From Aurantiacibacter gangjinensis (GTDB lineage: Bacteria > Pseudomonadota > Alphaproteobacteria > Sphingomonadales > Sphingomonadaceae): a DNA stretch of 64,000 bases. Below, in pieces: positions 1-8,664 of this stretch. How positions within the stretch are numbered: the first letter of the stretch is position 1; each line of letters starts with the position of its first letter. The stretch lies in NCBI RefSeq assembly GCF_001886695.1, contig NZ_CP018097.1:620001-684000 (forward strand), written 5' to 3'. A model generated the notes under the pieces. It worked only from the letters and a program-made list of their open reading frames with translations. It did not search any database and was not told the origin of the DNA. Position numbers and translations under genes: made by a program.

Positions 1-1
1 A

Positions 2-778
2 ATGCGGCGTATCGCCGTGGTCGACACCGAAACGACGGGCCTTGCCGTAGAGCATCACCAGATCATCGAACTGTGCATGGCAGTCGTGCTGGTGAACGAT
101 GCCGGACGGATTGCCGCTGTCGAAGTTGTCAGAAGTGGGCTGGTCGATCCCGGTCATCCGCTGACAGCAGAAATTGCCGAACTAACCGGGCTGACGGATC
201 AGGATCTGGCCGGGCGGTCGATCGACGAGGAACAGGTCGCAGAGATGCTGGCATCCTGCGACGGGGTGGTGGCATACAATGCGGCGTTCGACAGGCCCTT
301 CGTCGAAAAGATGATCGACCGGCATGTGCCTGTCCCGTGGGGCTGCGCAATGGCTGACATGCCGTGGCGCAAACTTGGGTTCGAGTCGGGACCGCAGGGC
401 TACCTTCTCAATCAGGCTGGTTACTACATGCCTTCAGCCCACCGCGCGAAGGACGATGTCCTCGCCTTGATCCAGCTGCTCGATCACGTCTGTGCTGATG
501 GCGAAACCGTTATGGCCAAGACTCTGGCAGCTATGGACGCTCCAGCGTGGAGGTTCGAAGCGCAGGGAGCACCATACGGTTACAAGGACGATCTGCGTGA
601 GCAACGTTACCGTTGGGCGTGGGGGCGGCTGCACGATGTGTGGCACAAACATGTGCGCGCCGAGGCCTACCAGGCCGAGCTTGATTGGTACGTGTCAACC
701 ATCGGGAAGGACCCGGTGATCGTCCCGCTACCCGCGAGCGAGCGGTATCGCTTCCATACGACTTGGACACAGGCCTGA
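2..778 (+). CDS. DnaQ-like DEDDh 3'-5' exonuclease (epsilon-subunit family)
   Basis: The 258-aa protein carries the full DEDDh signature: exo I D8-x-E10 in VVDTETTG, exo II D97 in AYNAAFD, and exo III H147 with D152 in HRAKDD. Such enzymes remove nucleotides from DNA or RNA 3' ends using two metal ions. The C-terminal third (about 165-258) is not typical of the replicative epsilon subunit and has no motif I recognise. The ATG at base 2 is at the window edge, so an upstream start cannot be excluded, although the DxE position fits a true N-terminus. It opens a run of island genes on the same strand and is more likely an island-encoded nuclease than the polymerase III proofreader. Confidence 0.8.
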   Translation: MRRIAVVDTETTGLAVEHHQIIELCMAVVLVNDAGRIAAVEVVRSGLVDPGHPLTAEIAELTGLTDQDLAGRSIDEEQVAEMLASCDGVVAYNAAFDRPFVEKMIDRHVPVPWGCAMADMPWRKLGFESGPQGYLLNQAGYYMPSAHRAKDDVLALIQLLDHVCADGETVMAKTLAAMDAPAWRFEAQGAPYGYKDDLREQRYRWAWGRLHDVWHKHVRAEAYQAELDWYVSTIGKDPVIVPLPASERYRFHTTWTQA

Positions 779-877
779 GAAGCATAGACCTCAAGAAGGC
801 AAGGAACGTGAGCCATCCGGCTGAACGGAAAAGAGCTCCGGCCGATAGGCCGCCATCCACACAACAAGGAATTACGA

Positions 878-1417
878 ATGATCGATCTCGATATCGGCGG
901 GGCATGCCCCCGCCAGCAGTTGACCTGTGCCCTGTCGCAAGCGCTGGGTCTGCCCACCGACCCCGGCGCCGGCACCGATGCTCTGACAATCGGCACGATG
1001 GACTATCCATCCGAACCCGCGCTCGAAATGGTCGCCCGGGCGGCGATGCAAGCAAGGCAGGACTCGCTGCTGGCGCTGTTCGCCAACGACCAGACCAGCA
1101 TCTGCGGCGGTCTCGCACTGATTTACCGGACGCGGGACGGTGCGCGGATCATGCAGGTCGAGCCGTGCCGCCTGAGCAGTAGCAAGCCGATCATTGTGAT
1201 CACCACCGATCGTCGCCAGGCCTTCCGTCTCGACAAACGGTGCCTGCTGCGATCGTGCGCCGTGCCATCGCGAGCGAAGGTCGAGCGCGGCGTCGAACGC
1301 GCATGGCAGGACATCCGCGCTGCGATGAGCACGGTCGAGGTCGACCCTGACCAGTGGGAAGCCGGCTATTTCAGCCTGTTCACGGATGCGCAGGCCTTCG
1401 CCGACTTCATGGCCTGA
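878..1417 (+). CDS. Hypothetical island protein, 179 aa
   Basis: I do not recognise the family. The reading frame is preceded by AAGGAA eight bases before the ATG and lies between two exonuclease-like genes in the same direction, which supports it being real. The protein is mixed alpha/beta in appearance, with a basic middle (about residues 125-150) and an acidic/aromatic C-terminus; there is no signal peptide or membrane segment. Four cysteines are scattered without a metal-binding spacing. Confidence 0.6.
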   Translation: MIDLDIGGACPRQQLTCALSQALGLPTDPGAGTDALTIGTMDYPSEPALEMVARAAMQARQDSLLALFANDQTSICGGLALIYRTRDGARIMQVEPCRLSSSKPIIVITTDRRQAFRLDKRCLLRSCAVPSRAKVERGVERAWQDIRAAMSTVEVDPDQWEAGYFSLFTDAQAFADFMA

Positions 1418-1506
1418 CCGGCTTCACATCTTCCATCACCACTACACAGACGGCGTCTCCAACCGGAGGCGCCGCCTGTCTTGTTTCTCAGAACAGGATT
1501 TTCAGC

Positions 1507-2091
1507 ATGCCCCATCCCCATAGGCGCCATCCGCGGGTGCTATGCTCGCTCGCGATCATCCGCGATCCCGGCGAAAGCAGCCCCCGTTCGGCTATTCGTT
1601 CGACCGCCATCTTCACCGTCACCAGTGAGCAAAAAGGCGGCGCAAGGTTCGCTATCGATCACCGCGCCTTCGATCGGACAGCGAACCGGGCCGATATTCT
1701 GGCCGGACTAGCCGATCGCATTCCGGAAGGAGCGACCGTGATCGCGCGCGCATCCCGGACATCACAGCATTACCTTCGGCACGCATTCGCCGCTGGCGGA
1801 CCGCTGCCACCAGCGGACTTGCAGCTGCTCCAACGGGATCGCCCGGACCTCGATATCCTTCCGCTCCAATGCGCGAACGGCGTGCTCGAAGAGATTGCAG
1901 CCGCATATCGGATCGAGCGAGCCGGGCCCGGTTCGAACGTCCTGTCGCGATCGCGCGGGGCACCGGACGAAGCACAGTGCCTGTGGGCAGCGTTCCTGTG
2001 GTCGCAATGTTCGCCGCACCAGCGGGCATCGCTTGCCGCCGCGTGGCAGGCATGGCGAGCGCTCGAGCGGGCGCGCCCGCTCCCCTTCTGA
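1507..2091 (+). CDS. Hypothetical protein, possibly a degenerate DEDD exonuclease fold
   Basis: The frame is open from further upstream (1354), but starts before 1507 would overlap the previous gene; the ATG at 1507 gives 194 aa. Residues about 57-90 (ADILAGLADRIPEGATVIAR followed by YLRHAF) resemble the exo II neighbourhood of DnaQ-type nucleases. RGAPDEAQCLWAAFLW resembles an exo III helix without the catalytic histidine. The DxE motif is missing, so catalysis looks unlikely. The relationship is inference from pattern only; it could equally be an unrelated conserved island protein. Confidence 0.5.
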   Translation: MPHPHRRHPRVLCSLAIIRDPGESSPRSAIRSTAIFTVTSEQKGGARFAIDHRAFDRTANRADILAGLADRIPEGATVIARASRTSQHYLRHAFAAGGPLPPADLQLLQRDRPDLDILPLQCANGVLEEIAAAYRIERAGPGSNVLSRSRGAPDEAQCLWAAFLWSQCSPHQRASLAAAWQAWRALERARPLPF

Positions 2092-2133
2092 CGAAGCGCG
2101 ATGATGCCAACACTAAGTGAAAGGAAAAGCAGA

Positions 2134-2889
2134 ATGGCAAAAACGTATATCGCGCTCGACGCGGAATTTTACTGGGACCGGGACCTGCATGAACTGCATC
2201 GGGCGATGGATCCCAAATCGCAGCGTCATGCAGTCGCAGTGAAGAGGGTCATGGCTGCCGCAGCGTTTCAGTTCACGATCGACGAGGAAGGCCGCGTCAG
2301 CACTGGTGAGATCGGCAGTTGGAGCGAGCGGGACTGGGTTGATGAAAAGGGCGTAGTCACCAAGGTCTTCGATTACCTGCGCGCGAACGAGGACAAGCCC
2401 ATCGTTACATACGGCGGCCTGGCAATTGATGTGCCGGTTCTGTTGCATGCGAGCATGGCCCACGGTCTCCGACTGCCACCGCAACTCATCGACCAGCCCG
2501 GAAGGCGCGGCCCACGACCGCACCTCGACCTCGGCCTTCAATTGAAGGGATCCGGCCGGACCTGGACGCATCTCAGCCAGCTCTTGCTGCGCATGGGCGT
2601 GCCGTTCGATCTTGTCGCAGCGAAGTCGAACGTGCCGCGGCCAGCAAGCGCCGCCGCTTGGCAAAACCTGCGCGATCACGTCGAGCTTGATTGTCTTCTG
2701 CTCGCTATTGCGAAGGTTGGCTGGTTGGTCGCGCAATGCACGAATGGACTGCGACTGGAGCCGGCGATCATCACGCTGGTAGAAGGGTTTTTGCGACGAC
2801 GTCCAGACCACGGGCTCGCTGGCGAATTGCGAGCCTTCGTTGGCAGCTTGCACGGCAAGATCGCAGAGGCTTTCGACGACGCGGCTTGA
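2134..2889 (+). CDS. PolB-like DEDD 3'-5' exonuclease
   Basis: The 251-aa protein has a DEDD-type exonuclease core: exo I D9-x-E11 (IALDAEF), exo II D99 in TYGGLAID, and exo III H182-x3-D186 (HVELD). The layout matches stand-alone predicted 3'-5' exonucleases related to the proofreading domain of DNA polymerase B, here with H in place of the usual Y before the last Asp. The ATG at 2134 is chosen over 2101 because AAAGGAAAA precedes it and the N-terminus then begins just before the first beta strand. It is the second clear exonuclease-fold gene within 2.9 kb. Confidence 0.72.
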   Translation: MAKTYIALDAEFYWDRDLHELHRAMDPKSQRHAVAVKRVMAAAAFQFTIDEEGRVSTGEIGSWSERDWVDEKGVVTKVFDYLRANEDKPIVTYGGLAIDVPVLLHASMAHGLRLPPQLIDQPGRRGPRPHLDLGLQLKGSGRTWTHLSQLLLRMGVPFDLVAAKSNVPRPASAAAWQNLRDHVELDCLLLAIAKVGWLVAQCTNGLRLEPAIITLVEGFLRRRPDHGLAGELRAFVGSLHGKIAEAFDDAA

Positions 2890-3193
2890 GCTTTCACCAA
2901 ACATATGCGCCGGACTGGAGAAATTCGGACATCGTCGGTCCGGCGCAAGAAAAATCAACCTCCGCTGATGCGGAAAGGCGACAGTAACCATTTCTTAAAC
3001 TGTTCCATGGCAAAGCAGTGTCGCGATGTAGCGTGCCGGGACAGAACCCCGAGCCGGAGACCTTAATTCGAGTCGCACTAACCCTGTGAACCCGCACAAA
3101 CCCGTGCGCGTTCGACTGGCGCTCGAGGTCGCGAAATGACATTTTCGACATTGCTGTCCACACCCGTGGTCTCGCTCGCCCAGCGAGGAAACC
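2890..3193. other. Intergenic region without a recognised gene
   Basis: About 300 bases separate the PolB-like exonuclease from the sigma-like gene. Short frames on both strands have no recognisable content. The right end carries GAGGA before the next ATG. I see no tRNA, clear hairpin terminator or repeat here; it probably holds the promoter of the downstream gene. Confidence 0.5.
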
Positions 3194-3838
3194 ATGGCAA
3201 AGGCATCCGCCGGCAACGGCAACCAAATCAAAAAATTGACGAGCGCCTGTCCGAATTCCGGCAGCGGCGCGCATACATCATCGAATACCGCTGCAGGCTC
3301 GCATCTCACGAAGACACAGGTTCGGGCAGCGCTTGCGGCGATCGACACTAGGGCAAACTCGAAGCTCATGCGGGTCGCGCACTACCGTGCTTTAACCGCC
3401 GGCATCGATGCGGAAGACCTCCTGCAAGAAGCGATACTGCGGACGCTGACCTCGCGCGCTTGTCCTGCCGGACTCAAGATGGAGCATTTCCTAATGGCGG
3501 TCATGCGTTCAATCGCAAGCGCGATCATTGTGAGGCGCAAGAGGAACGAGGCCCATTATTGCGAAGAATTCGACCTCGTGGTGTCGCCGTTAGCACCAGA
3601 TGAAGAATGCGAAATCGCTCAACGCTCCGATGCATGGCGGCAAGCTCTAGAAGAACTCGCTGAAGGATTTCCAGAGATCGAGGAAATGATCGACGGTATA
3701 GGTCAAGGCTTGTGCGGAAAAGCGCTTGCCGAGTTTGCAGGCCTGGATCAGACCGAGCTCGCGACTAGACGCAGGCTAATGAAGCGGCGAGGTGCAAAAG
3801 CGTGGAAGAAACTCGGGGATCTGGATCTAGCTGCATAG
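3194..3838 (+). CDS. Sigma-70/ECF-like RNA polymerase sigma factor
   Basis: A 214-aa protein. After a Ser/Gly-rich N-terminal stretch of about 38 residues comes a region 2-like helix (DAEDLLQEAILRTL), a typical core-polymerase/-10 binding signature. The C-terminal half (about 170-210) resembles a region 4 helix-turn-helix (GKALAEFAGLDQTELATRRR). It probably directs RNA polymerase to a small set of island promoters. No anti-sigma gene is visible next to it. GAGGA lies just upstream of the ATG. The assignment is to the superfamily, not to a named subfamily. Confidence 0.65.
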   Translation: MAKASAGNGNQIKKLTSACPNSGSGAHTSSNTAAGSHLTKTQVRAALAAIDTRANSKLMRVAHYRALTAGIDAEDLLQEAILRTLTSRACPAGLKMEHFLMAVMRSIASAIIVRRKRNEAHYCEEFDLVVSPLAPDEECEIAQRSDAWRQALEELAEGFPEIEEMIDGIGQGLCGKALAEFAGLDQTELATRRRLMKRRGAKAWKKLGDLDLAA

Positions 3839-4031
3839 AATGTAATTTGGCGGGATGGGCTGATTTCAGGATGGTGGCTCGCAGGAGCCCTTCATGGCAG
3901 CGCGAAGTCTTCAAAGGACATCGTCAAGCTTTCTAACGTGTGCCGGAAATCCCCCAAGCGACCTTGTTGGAAGTCGCCCGTTCCGAATTCTGCGAACCGT
4001 GCTAACCCTCGATCGCTTTAGGGAGAATTGC

Positions 4032-6512
4032 GTGAACGAAGAAGGATTCCGGGACTGGCTTGAAAAGAATTACCGCAAGAATACGGTCCAGACAAAGATG
4101 TCCGAAGCACGGCAACTCAACCGAGCTTATGGCGACCTCGACCAGCTATACGACGAGGACGAGCTAAACGCTGTTATGAAGACGCTGCGCTATTCGGCGA
4201 GCGATAAGGCTGATGACAAACCGAACCCATCCAAGGTCCCGCTGGCGAGCGATCTCTATCGCGACCTAAGCAATCTGCGCACCACCGTGAATTATTACCG
4301 CCGCTTTCGCGGAGAAGGGACGGTCGCAAGACCGGACGTTCCGGCGGTGAACAAGGCGGTCGACGAATGCGAGGACGTCGGTTTCGACACATTCCTCGCG
4401 ACCTACGGCTTCGGCAAGAATATCGACTACTGGGTCCTGCGCAAGGGTAAGCGCTATCCCTCCAAGGCAATCTTCGGGGTCGCCCACCAATTCATGCCCG
4501 ATGGTGCCCCGCTCGACGGTCAGACCTCTAACGGAACGGATGCAAGGCTCCACCTGGAAAGCTTGGGCTTCGAGATCGTCAAGGGCGAGGCTGCGGGTGG
4601 CCCGACCCGACCTTTCGTACTGTTCGATGTGCAGGGAGCGGCGTTCCAGCCGGTCCGCAATGGTGGTTCGAAAGGCTCAATGTTCAAAGTCAAGCCCAAG
4701 GGCGCTAGCAACCGATCAGAGGATGCGCGCGAGGTCGCGACCCTTGCCGAGGTCGCACGCGCAATGCTGATCGAAGGTCTGCCCGCGCGTGTCCAGTCCG
4801 TCCACAAGGGCCCGGTCAATTACGTCGGTTACGGCAAGCAGAAGCTCGTCGCTTACGAACTCGACGCGGAAATCGCACAGGAGATCGGCGTGCCGCCGAA
4901 GGGCAGCGTCGAACAGTACGATAGCGAGGAAGATACGGAATACGGCATCATGGCACAGACCACCAACTTGATCCTTTACGGGCCTCCCGGGACCGGCAAA
5001 ACCTGGAGCACGGCGATCGAGGCCGTCAGGCTGTGCGATGGCGTCACACCCTCCTCTCGCGAGGATCTGATGCGGCGCTACCACGAGTTGGTCAAAGCGA
5101 GGCGGATCGATTTCGTCACCTTCCATCAGAGCTACAGCTACGAGGAATTCGTTGAGGGGATGCGCCCCAAGCAGTCTTCTACAGAGGGCGAGACGGGTGA
5201 AGCGAAGGCAGGTTTCTCGCTCGAACCCGAGGAAGGCGTGTTCCAACGCATCGCTCACCGCGCTGCCATCAGCCGCGGCGGACGCGGCGCCTTTACCATC
5301 GGCGACCGGCAGGTATTCAAGCTGTCGATCGGCGAAGCGGCCAATTCAGAAGACGATTACCTTTTCGAGGAAGCGCTCGAGGAGGGCCATATCCTCCTCG
5401 GCTACGACGATATCGACTGGAGCGACGATCGCTTCGAAGAGCGCGATGCGATCATCGCGGCCTGCCGCGAATACGATGTAGAGCATCCGGAGAATGACCG
5501 GCCTAGCCCGACAGCACGTACCGGTCGGGTCCAGTGTCCGCTCATCTTCCGCAACTGGATGGAGAAGGGCGACATCGTAGTAGTGTCGAAAGGCAATTCG
5601 CGATTCCGGGCGATCGGCGAGATCACCGGAGATTACGAATACGCGCCGCGCGAGAGCGGCGTCTATTCGCATCGACGCACGGTCGACTGGCTCTGGTTCG
5701 ACCAGACCGGCGCCCCGGTCGAGGACATCTATTCCAAGGGTTTCTCGATGCGCGCGGCGTACTTGCTCACCCGCGCCGAACTCGATTTCGCCGCGCTGGA
5801 GGGCTATATCAACAGCCAGTCGGCGGGCAGCGACGCGTCGGCGCCCGAGCCCTATGTGCTGATCATCGACGAGATCAATCGCGGCAATATCTCGAAGATT
5901 TTTGGCGAGCTTATCACGCTGATCGAGCCCGACAAACGCGCGGGTCGCATGAATGCGCTCGAAGTGCGACTGCCCTATTCGAAAAAGCCCTTCTCGGTTC
6001 CTCCCAATCTCCATCTCATCGGCACGATGAATACCGCCGACCGGTCGATCGCGCTGCTCGATACCGCACTCAGGCGGCGCTTCGTTTTCCGCGAGACCCC
6101 GCCCGATTCCGAGCGCCTTGGCGAGAATGTCGACGGCGTCCCACTGAGGCGCGTACTTGAGACGATCAACGACCGGATCGAATACCTGGTCGATCGCGAA
6201 CACCGCATTGGCCATGCCTTCTTTATCGGCTGTACGACCCGCGACGAGATCGACGCGGTTATGCACGACAAGGTCATCCCGCTCCTCCAAGAATATTTCT
6301 TCGAGGACTGGAGCCGGGTCGCCGCGGTCCTTGGCGGACCCAGCGGCAAGGGCGGCGGCTTCCTCGACTGCCGCATGCTCGGGGATCCCACCGGCCAGGA
6401 CGGAGAGGAGCGCGAGAGCTGGAGCGTGCGTAAGAAATTCGCGGGCGATGCCTATGCCAGGCTGGTCGGGACCGCTCCGGCAGAATCTCCCGAAGCCGAC
6501 GAGGTGGTGTGA
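4032..6512 (+). CDS. mcrB: McrB-like AAA+ NTPase with ScoMcrA-like head and inserted EVE-like domain
   Basis: This is the motor subunit of a modification-dependent McrBC restriction system. The chosen start is GTG at 4032, preceded by AGGGAG at six bases; an upstream ATG at 3894 adds 46 residues without visible homology. The order is: helical N-terminus (about 1-85, FRDWLEKNY type); a ScoMcrA-type head (about 115-180, WVLRKGKRYPSKAIFG and LESLGFEIV); a linker domain; Walker A GPPGTGK at about 317-323; Walker B LIIDEINRG from about 610; then sensor 1 and arginine finger (MNTADRSIALLDTALRRRF). The roughly 290 residues between Walker A and B are far more than usual. They contain an EVE/PUA-like domain (HILLGYDDIDW, GDIVVVSKG, IGEIT), predicted to read modified bases. 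The gene overlaps mcrC by four bases. Confidence 0.88.
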   Translation: MNEEGFRDWLEKNYRKNTVQTKMSEARQLNRAYGDLDQLYDEDELNAVMKTLRYSASDKADDKPNPSKVPLASDLYRDLSNLRTTVNYYRRFRGEGTVARPDVPAVNKAVDECEDVGFDTFLATYGFGKNIDYWVLRKGKRYPSKAIFGVAHQFMPDGAPLDGQTSNGTDARLHLESLGFEIVKGEAAGGPTRPFVLFDVQGAAFQPVRNGGSKGSMFKVKPKGASNRSEDAREVATLAEVARAMLIEGLPARVQSVHKGPVNYVGYGKQKLVAYELDAEIAQEIGVPPKGSVEQYDSEEDTEYGIMAQTTNLILYGPPGTGKTWSTAIEAVRLCDGVTPSSREDLMRRYHELVKARRIDFVTFHQSYSYEEFVEGMRPKQSSTEGETGEAKAGFSLEPEEGVFQRIAHRAAISRGGRGAFTIGDRQVFKLSIGEAANSEDDYLFEEALEEGHILLGYDDIDWSDDRFEERDAIIAACREYDVEHPENDRPSPTARTGRVQCPLIFRNWMEKGDIVVVSKGNSRFRAIGEITGDYEYAPRESGVYSHRRTVDWLWFDQTGAPVEDIYSKGFSMRAAYLLTRAELDFAALEGYINSQSAGSDASAPEPYVLIIDEINRGNISKIFGELITLIEPDKRAGRMNALEVRLPYSKKPFSVPPNLHLIGTMNTADRSIALLDTALRRRFVFRETPPDSERLGENVDGVPLRRVLETINDRIEYLVDREHRIGHAFFIGCTTRDEIDAVMHDKVIPLLQEYFFEDWSRVAAVLGGPSGKGGGFLDCRMLGDPTGQDGEERESWSVRKKFAGDAYARLVGTAPAESPEADEVV

Positions 6513-7795
6513 CGTACAGAACCGTTCGCGAATGGGAACGCATCGCGGTCGGCGATGGCGGTTTCACGCGGGGCGAGGCGAACACGCTGCTCGCAGCGGC
6601 GCGCGCGCATCGCCTAGGAGGTCGCGACGGAACCGACATCCTCTGCGACCATCACCGCTATCTGCGCGCGCAGCAGATGGTCGGGGTGATCGCCGGCGAG
6701 CGCTGCAGCCTCGAAGTCCTGCCCAAGGTCGACCCGGAGGCGCCGGTCGAGGACGAATCGAGCGTGCGCGGACAGCTGGTCCATATGCTCGACGTCTCAC
6801 TGGGCCTGGGACTTTCAACCGGCGAGACGAGTACCATGGCGCGCAAGGCGGAGTCGCTGCTCGAAATCTTCATCAGCGCTTTCGCCGAACGGCTGCTCGC
6901 CGAGGCGCGGCGCGGCCTCCCACGCCAGTATCTGCGCCACGAGGAGGACCTCAAGGCATTGCGCGGCACACTCGACGTGGTGCGGCAATTCACCGTCAAT
7001 GCCGTGCGCCCCGATCGGCTCGCCTGCCGGTTCGACGAACTCGATAGCGACATCCCGCTCATGCAGGTGATGAAGGCATGCGTGGTGAAGGTCGAGAAGC
7101 ATGCGCGTGCCGCCGCGACACGGCGCAAACTCGCCGAACTGCGCCTGATGCTCAGTGATGTGAGCGACATTCGTCCCGAAGCCCTGCCTTGGAGATCCGT
7201 CAGGATCGACCGGTCGAGCTTGCGCTGGCGCGCGTTGATCGAACTGGCCCGGCTGCTCCTAGGCCAGCAATGGCAGGACACGCGCGCCAGCGCGAGCGAC
7301 CCTGAGGGAATGACGCTGCTGTTCCCGATGAATGACCTATTCGAACGCTATATCGCGGTCCAGCTGCGGCGAGCGCTAAACGGCACTGGACTGGAAGTCG
7401 TCGCCCAAGGCGGCCATCGCCATTGTCTCGGACCCTGGAACGAAGGAACCGACTGTATCGGCGACAGCCACAGCACCCGTCCCGACATTCTTGTGCGCCG
7501 CGAGGGCGAGGTGCTGGCCGTGATCGATACCAAGTGGAAGCGGTTCGCCGATGGCATCGCGCAGGCCGATGCCTACCAGATGATGGCTTATTCGAGGCTT
7601 TATCGCTGCGACCGGCTGGCACTGCTATATCCGGCGGGCCACGGTGAATGGGTAGCAAGATCTAAAATTAGAGGCATTGCGTTTGGTCCTGAGCGGCTCG
7701 ACACCATCGCCATCCCCATGTCGGGCTCGGGAGCCGAGGTCTGCCAGACACTGGCTGAAACGGTCGGAGAGCTGTTTCTCGCTCCACCCGAGTAA
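6509..7795 (+). CDS. mcrC: McrC-like PD-(D/E)xK nuclease subunit
   Basis: A 428-aa protein starting at GTG within the GTGA overlap with mcrB, so translation is probably coupled. The N-terminal part has the McrC beta-rich region (LRAQQMVGVIAGERCSLEVLPK) and the middle is helical (ALRGTLDVVRQF, FPMNDLFERYIA). The C-terminus holds the nuclease core: D326 in RPDILV and D340-x-K342 in VIDTKWKR. In McrBC systems this subunit activates the McrB ring and cuts DNA after translocation. All catalytic residues are present, so the system looks intact. Confidence 0.9.
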   Translation: MTYRTVREWERIAVGDGGFTRGEANTLLAAARAHRLGGRDGTDILCDHHRYLRAQQMVGVIAGERCSLEVLPKVDPEAPVEDESSVRGQLVHMLDVSLGLGLSTGETSTMARKAESLLEIFISAFAERLLAEARRGLPRQYLRHEEDLKALRGTLDVVRQFTVNAVRPDRLACRFDELDSDIPLMQVMKACVVKVEKHARAAATRRKLAELRLMLSDVSDIRPEALPWRSVRIDRSSLRWRALIELARLLLGQQWQDTRASASDPEGMTLLFPMNDLFERYIAVQLRRALNGTGLEVVAQGGHRHCLGPWNEGTDCIGDSHSTRPDILVRREGEVLAVIDTKWKRFADGIAQADAYQMMAYSRLYRCDRLALLYPAGHGEWVARSKIRGIAFGPERLDTIAIPMSGSGAEVCQTLAETVGELFLAPPE

Positions 7796-7925
7796 TCTTT
7801 CATGCAGCGACTGGGAAGATTTTCCGGATCATGACTTTTGAGACCATGCCCTGCCGCCGCCCTTACATCTCTCTTGTCCGGACTTGCCAACTACAACTAT
7901 GTGATAAGCAATAAAGGGGAGCCAC

Positions 7926-8291
7926 TTGGGCATCACATCATTCCAAAAACGGGTTGAGAGCTGGCTAGAGGCCTGCTTTCCCGTTGCCGTCCGGTCCAAT
8001 CGCGCTGAACGGACGCATCGGTTTCTCGAGGAAGCGCTGGAGCTGGCACAGGCGAACGATTGTTCGCGTGAGGATGCGCTGGCGCTAGTCGATTACGTCT
8101 ACGAGCGTCCAGTTGGAGAACCGGATCTCGAAGTTGGTGGCGTCATGGTGACTTTGGCGGCTTTATGCAGCGCTTCTGGAATCAATATGGACGAGGCCGG
8201 CGACAGCGAGCTGGAGCGGAACTGGGATCGCATCGAGACGATCCGCGCGAAGCAGGCCGCCAAGCCCCATGGTTCGCCACTCCCGCAGTGA
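7926..8291 (+). CDS. MazG-like all-alpha NTP pyrophosphohydrolase
   Basis: A 121-aa protein starting at TTG; GGGGAG sits five bases upstream, which decides the start. The sequence RFLEEALELAQ followed by the GGVMVTLAALC helix has the spacing of the metal-binding E-x-x-E and later helix of MazG-type phosphohydrolases. These hydrolyse (d)NTPs to NMPs and pyrophosphate, often as housecleaning or phage-related enzymes. The canonical ExxD of the second motif is not clear, so activity is uncertain. It lies between mcrBC and the toxin-like gene, in the same direction. Confidence 0.6.
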   Translation: MGITSFQKRVESWLEACFPVAVRSNRAERTHRFLEEALELAQANDCSREDALALVDYVYERPVGEPDLEVGGVMVTLAALCSASGINMDEAGDSELERNWDRIETIRAKQAAKPHGSPLPQ

Positions 8292-8348
8292 CCTTCCGAA
8301 AAGCACTTATGCCAACAAGAAAGATGCCTCGTGGCGTATGTGAGGGGC

Positions 8349-8373
8349 TGTGCTAAACGTTTCTTTTAGCACA
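8349..8373. promoter_or_regulatory. Inverted repeat overlapping the toxin start codon (candidate operator)
   Basis: TGTGCTAAA (8349-8357) and TTTAGCACA (8365-8373) are perfect 9-bp arms around a 7-base spacer. The left arm contains the GTG start codon of the HigB-like gene. This is the size of site bound by an HTH antitoxin; it could also form an mRNA hairpin over the start. The repeat is seen directly; its function is inference. Confidence 0.5.
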
Positions 8374-8664
8374 AAAAAACTGAAAGCTATCTGCACGAAG
8401 ATTGAGGTGGCCCAAGCGCAACTCGGCCCGGGTGCAGCCGCAGAATTGCACGAGCTTTTGGCTGAAGCGGAGTCGTTTCTTACCGCCGACGAACTGATAG
8501 ATTTCCGAGGGGGCAAAATTGTGGGAGGGGATTCCCTTTTCTTCCCGTTCGGTCCACACTACCGGGCATCGTTTAAAGCGGTCGGCGAAGATCTGCCGCG
8601 CGATGTCGATGGTAGTGTCGCGTGGGGGAAAGTGCGTCGAATTATGCTAGTTGATATATCGTGA
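8350..8664 (+). CDS. HigB/RelE-like toxin
   Basis: A 104-aa protein starting at GTG with GAGGGG just upstream. The N-terminus VSFSTKKLKAICT and C-terminus DGSVAWGKVRRIMLVDI match the pattern of HigB-type (RelE superfamily) toxins, which are mRNA-cleaving ribosome-dependent nucleases; in many of them the chain starts with a conserved SFxTxKLxKxC strand-helix. It overlaps the next gene by four bases, as expected for a toxin followed by its antitoxin. Catalytic residues in this family are poorly conserved, so activity cannot be judged from sequence. Confidence 0.62.
   Translation: MLNVSFSTKKLKAICTKIEVAQAQLGPGAAAELHELLAEAESFLTADELIDFRGGKIVGGDSLFFPFGPHYRASFKAVGEDLPRDVDGSVAWGKVRRIMLVDIS

Noticed and set aside
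3894-4031. Longer McrB N-terminus from ATG 3894
   Set aside because: The extra 46 residues show no similarity to the family; GTG 4032 has AGGGAG at ideal spacing.
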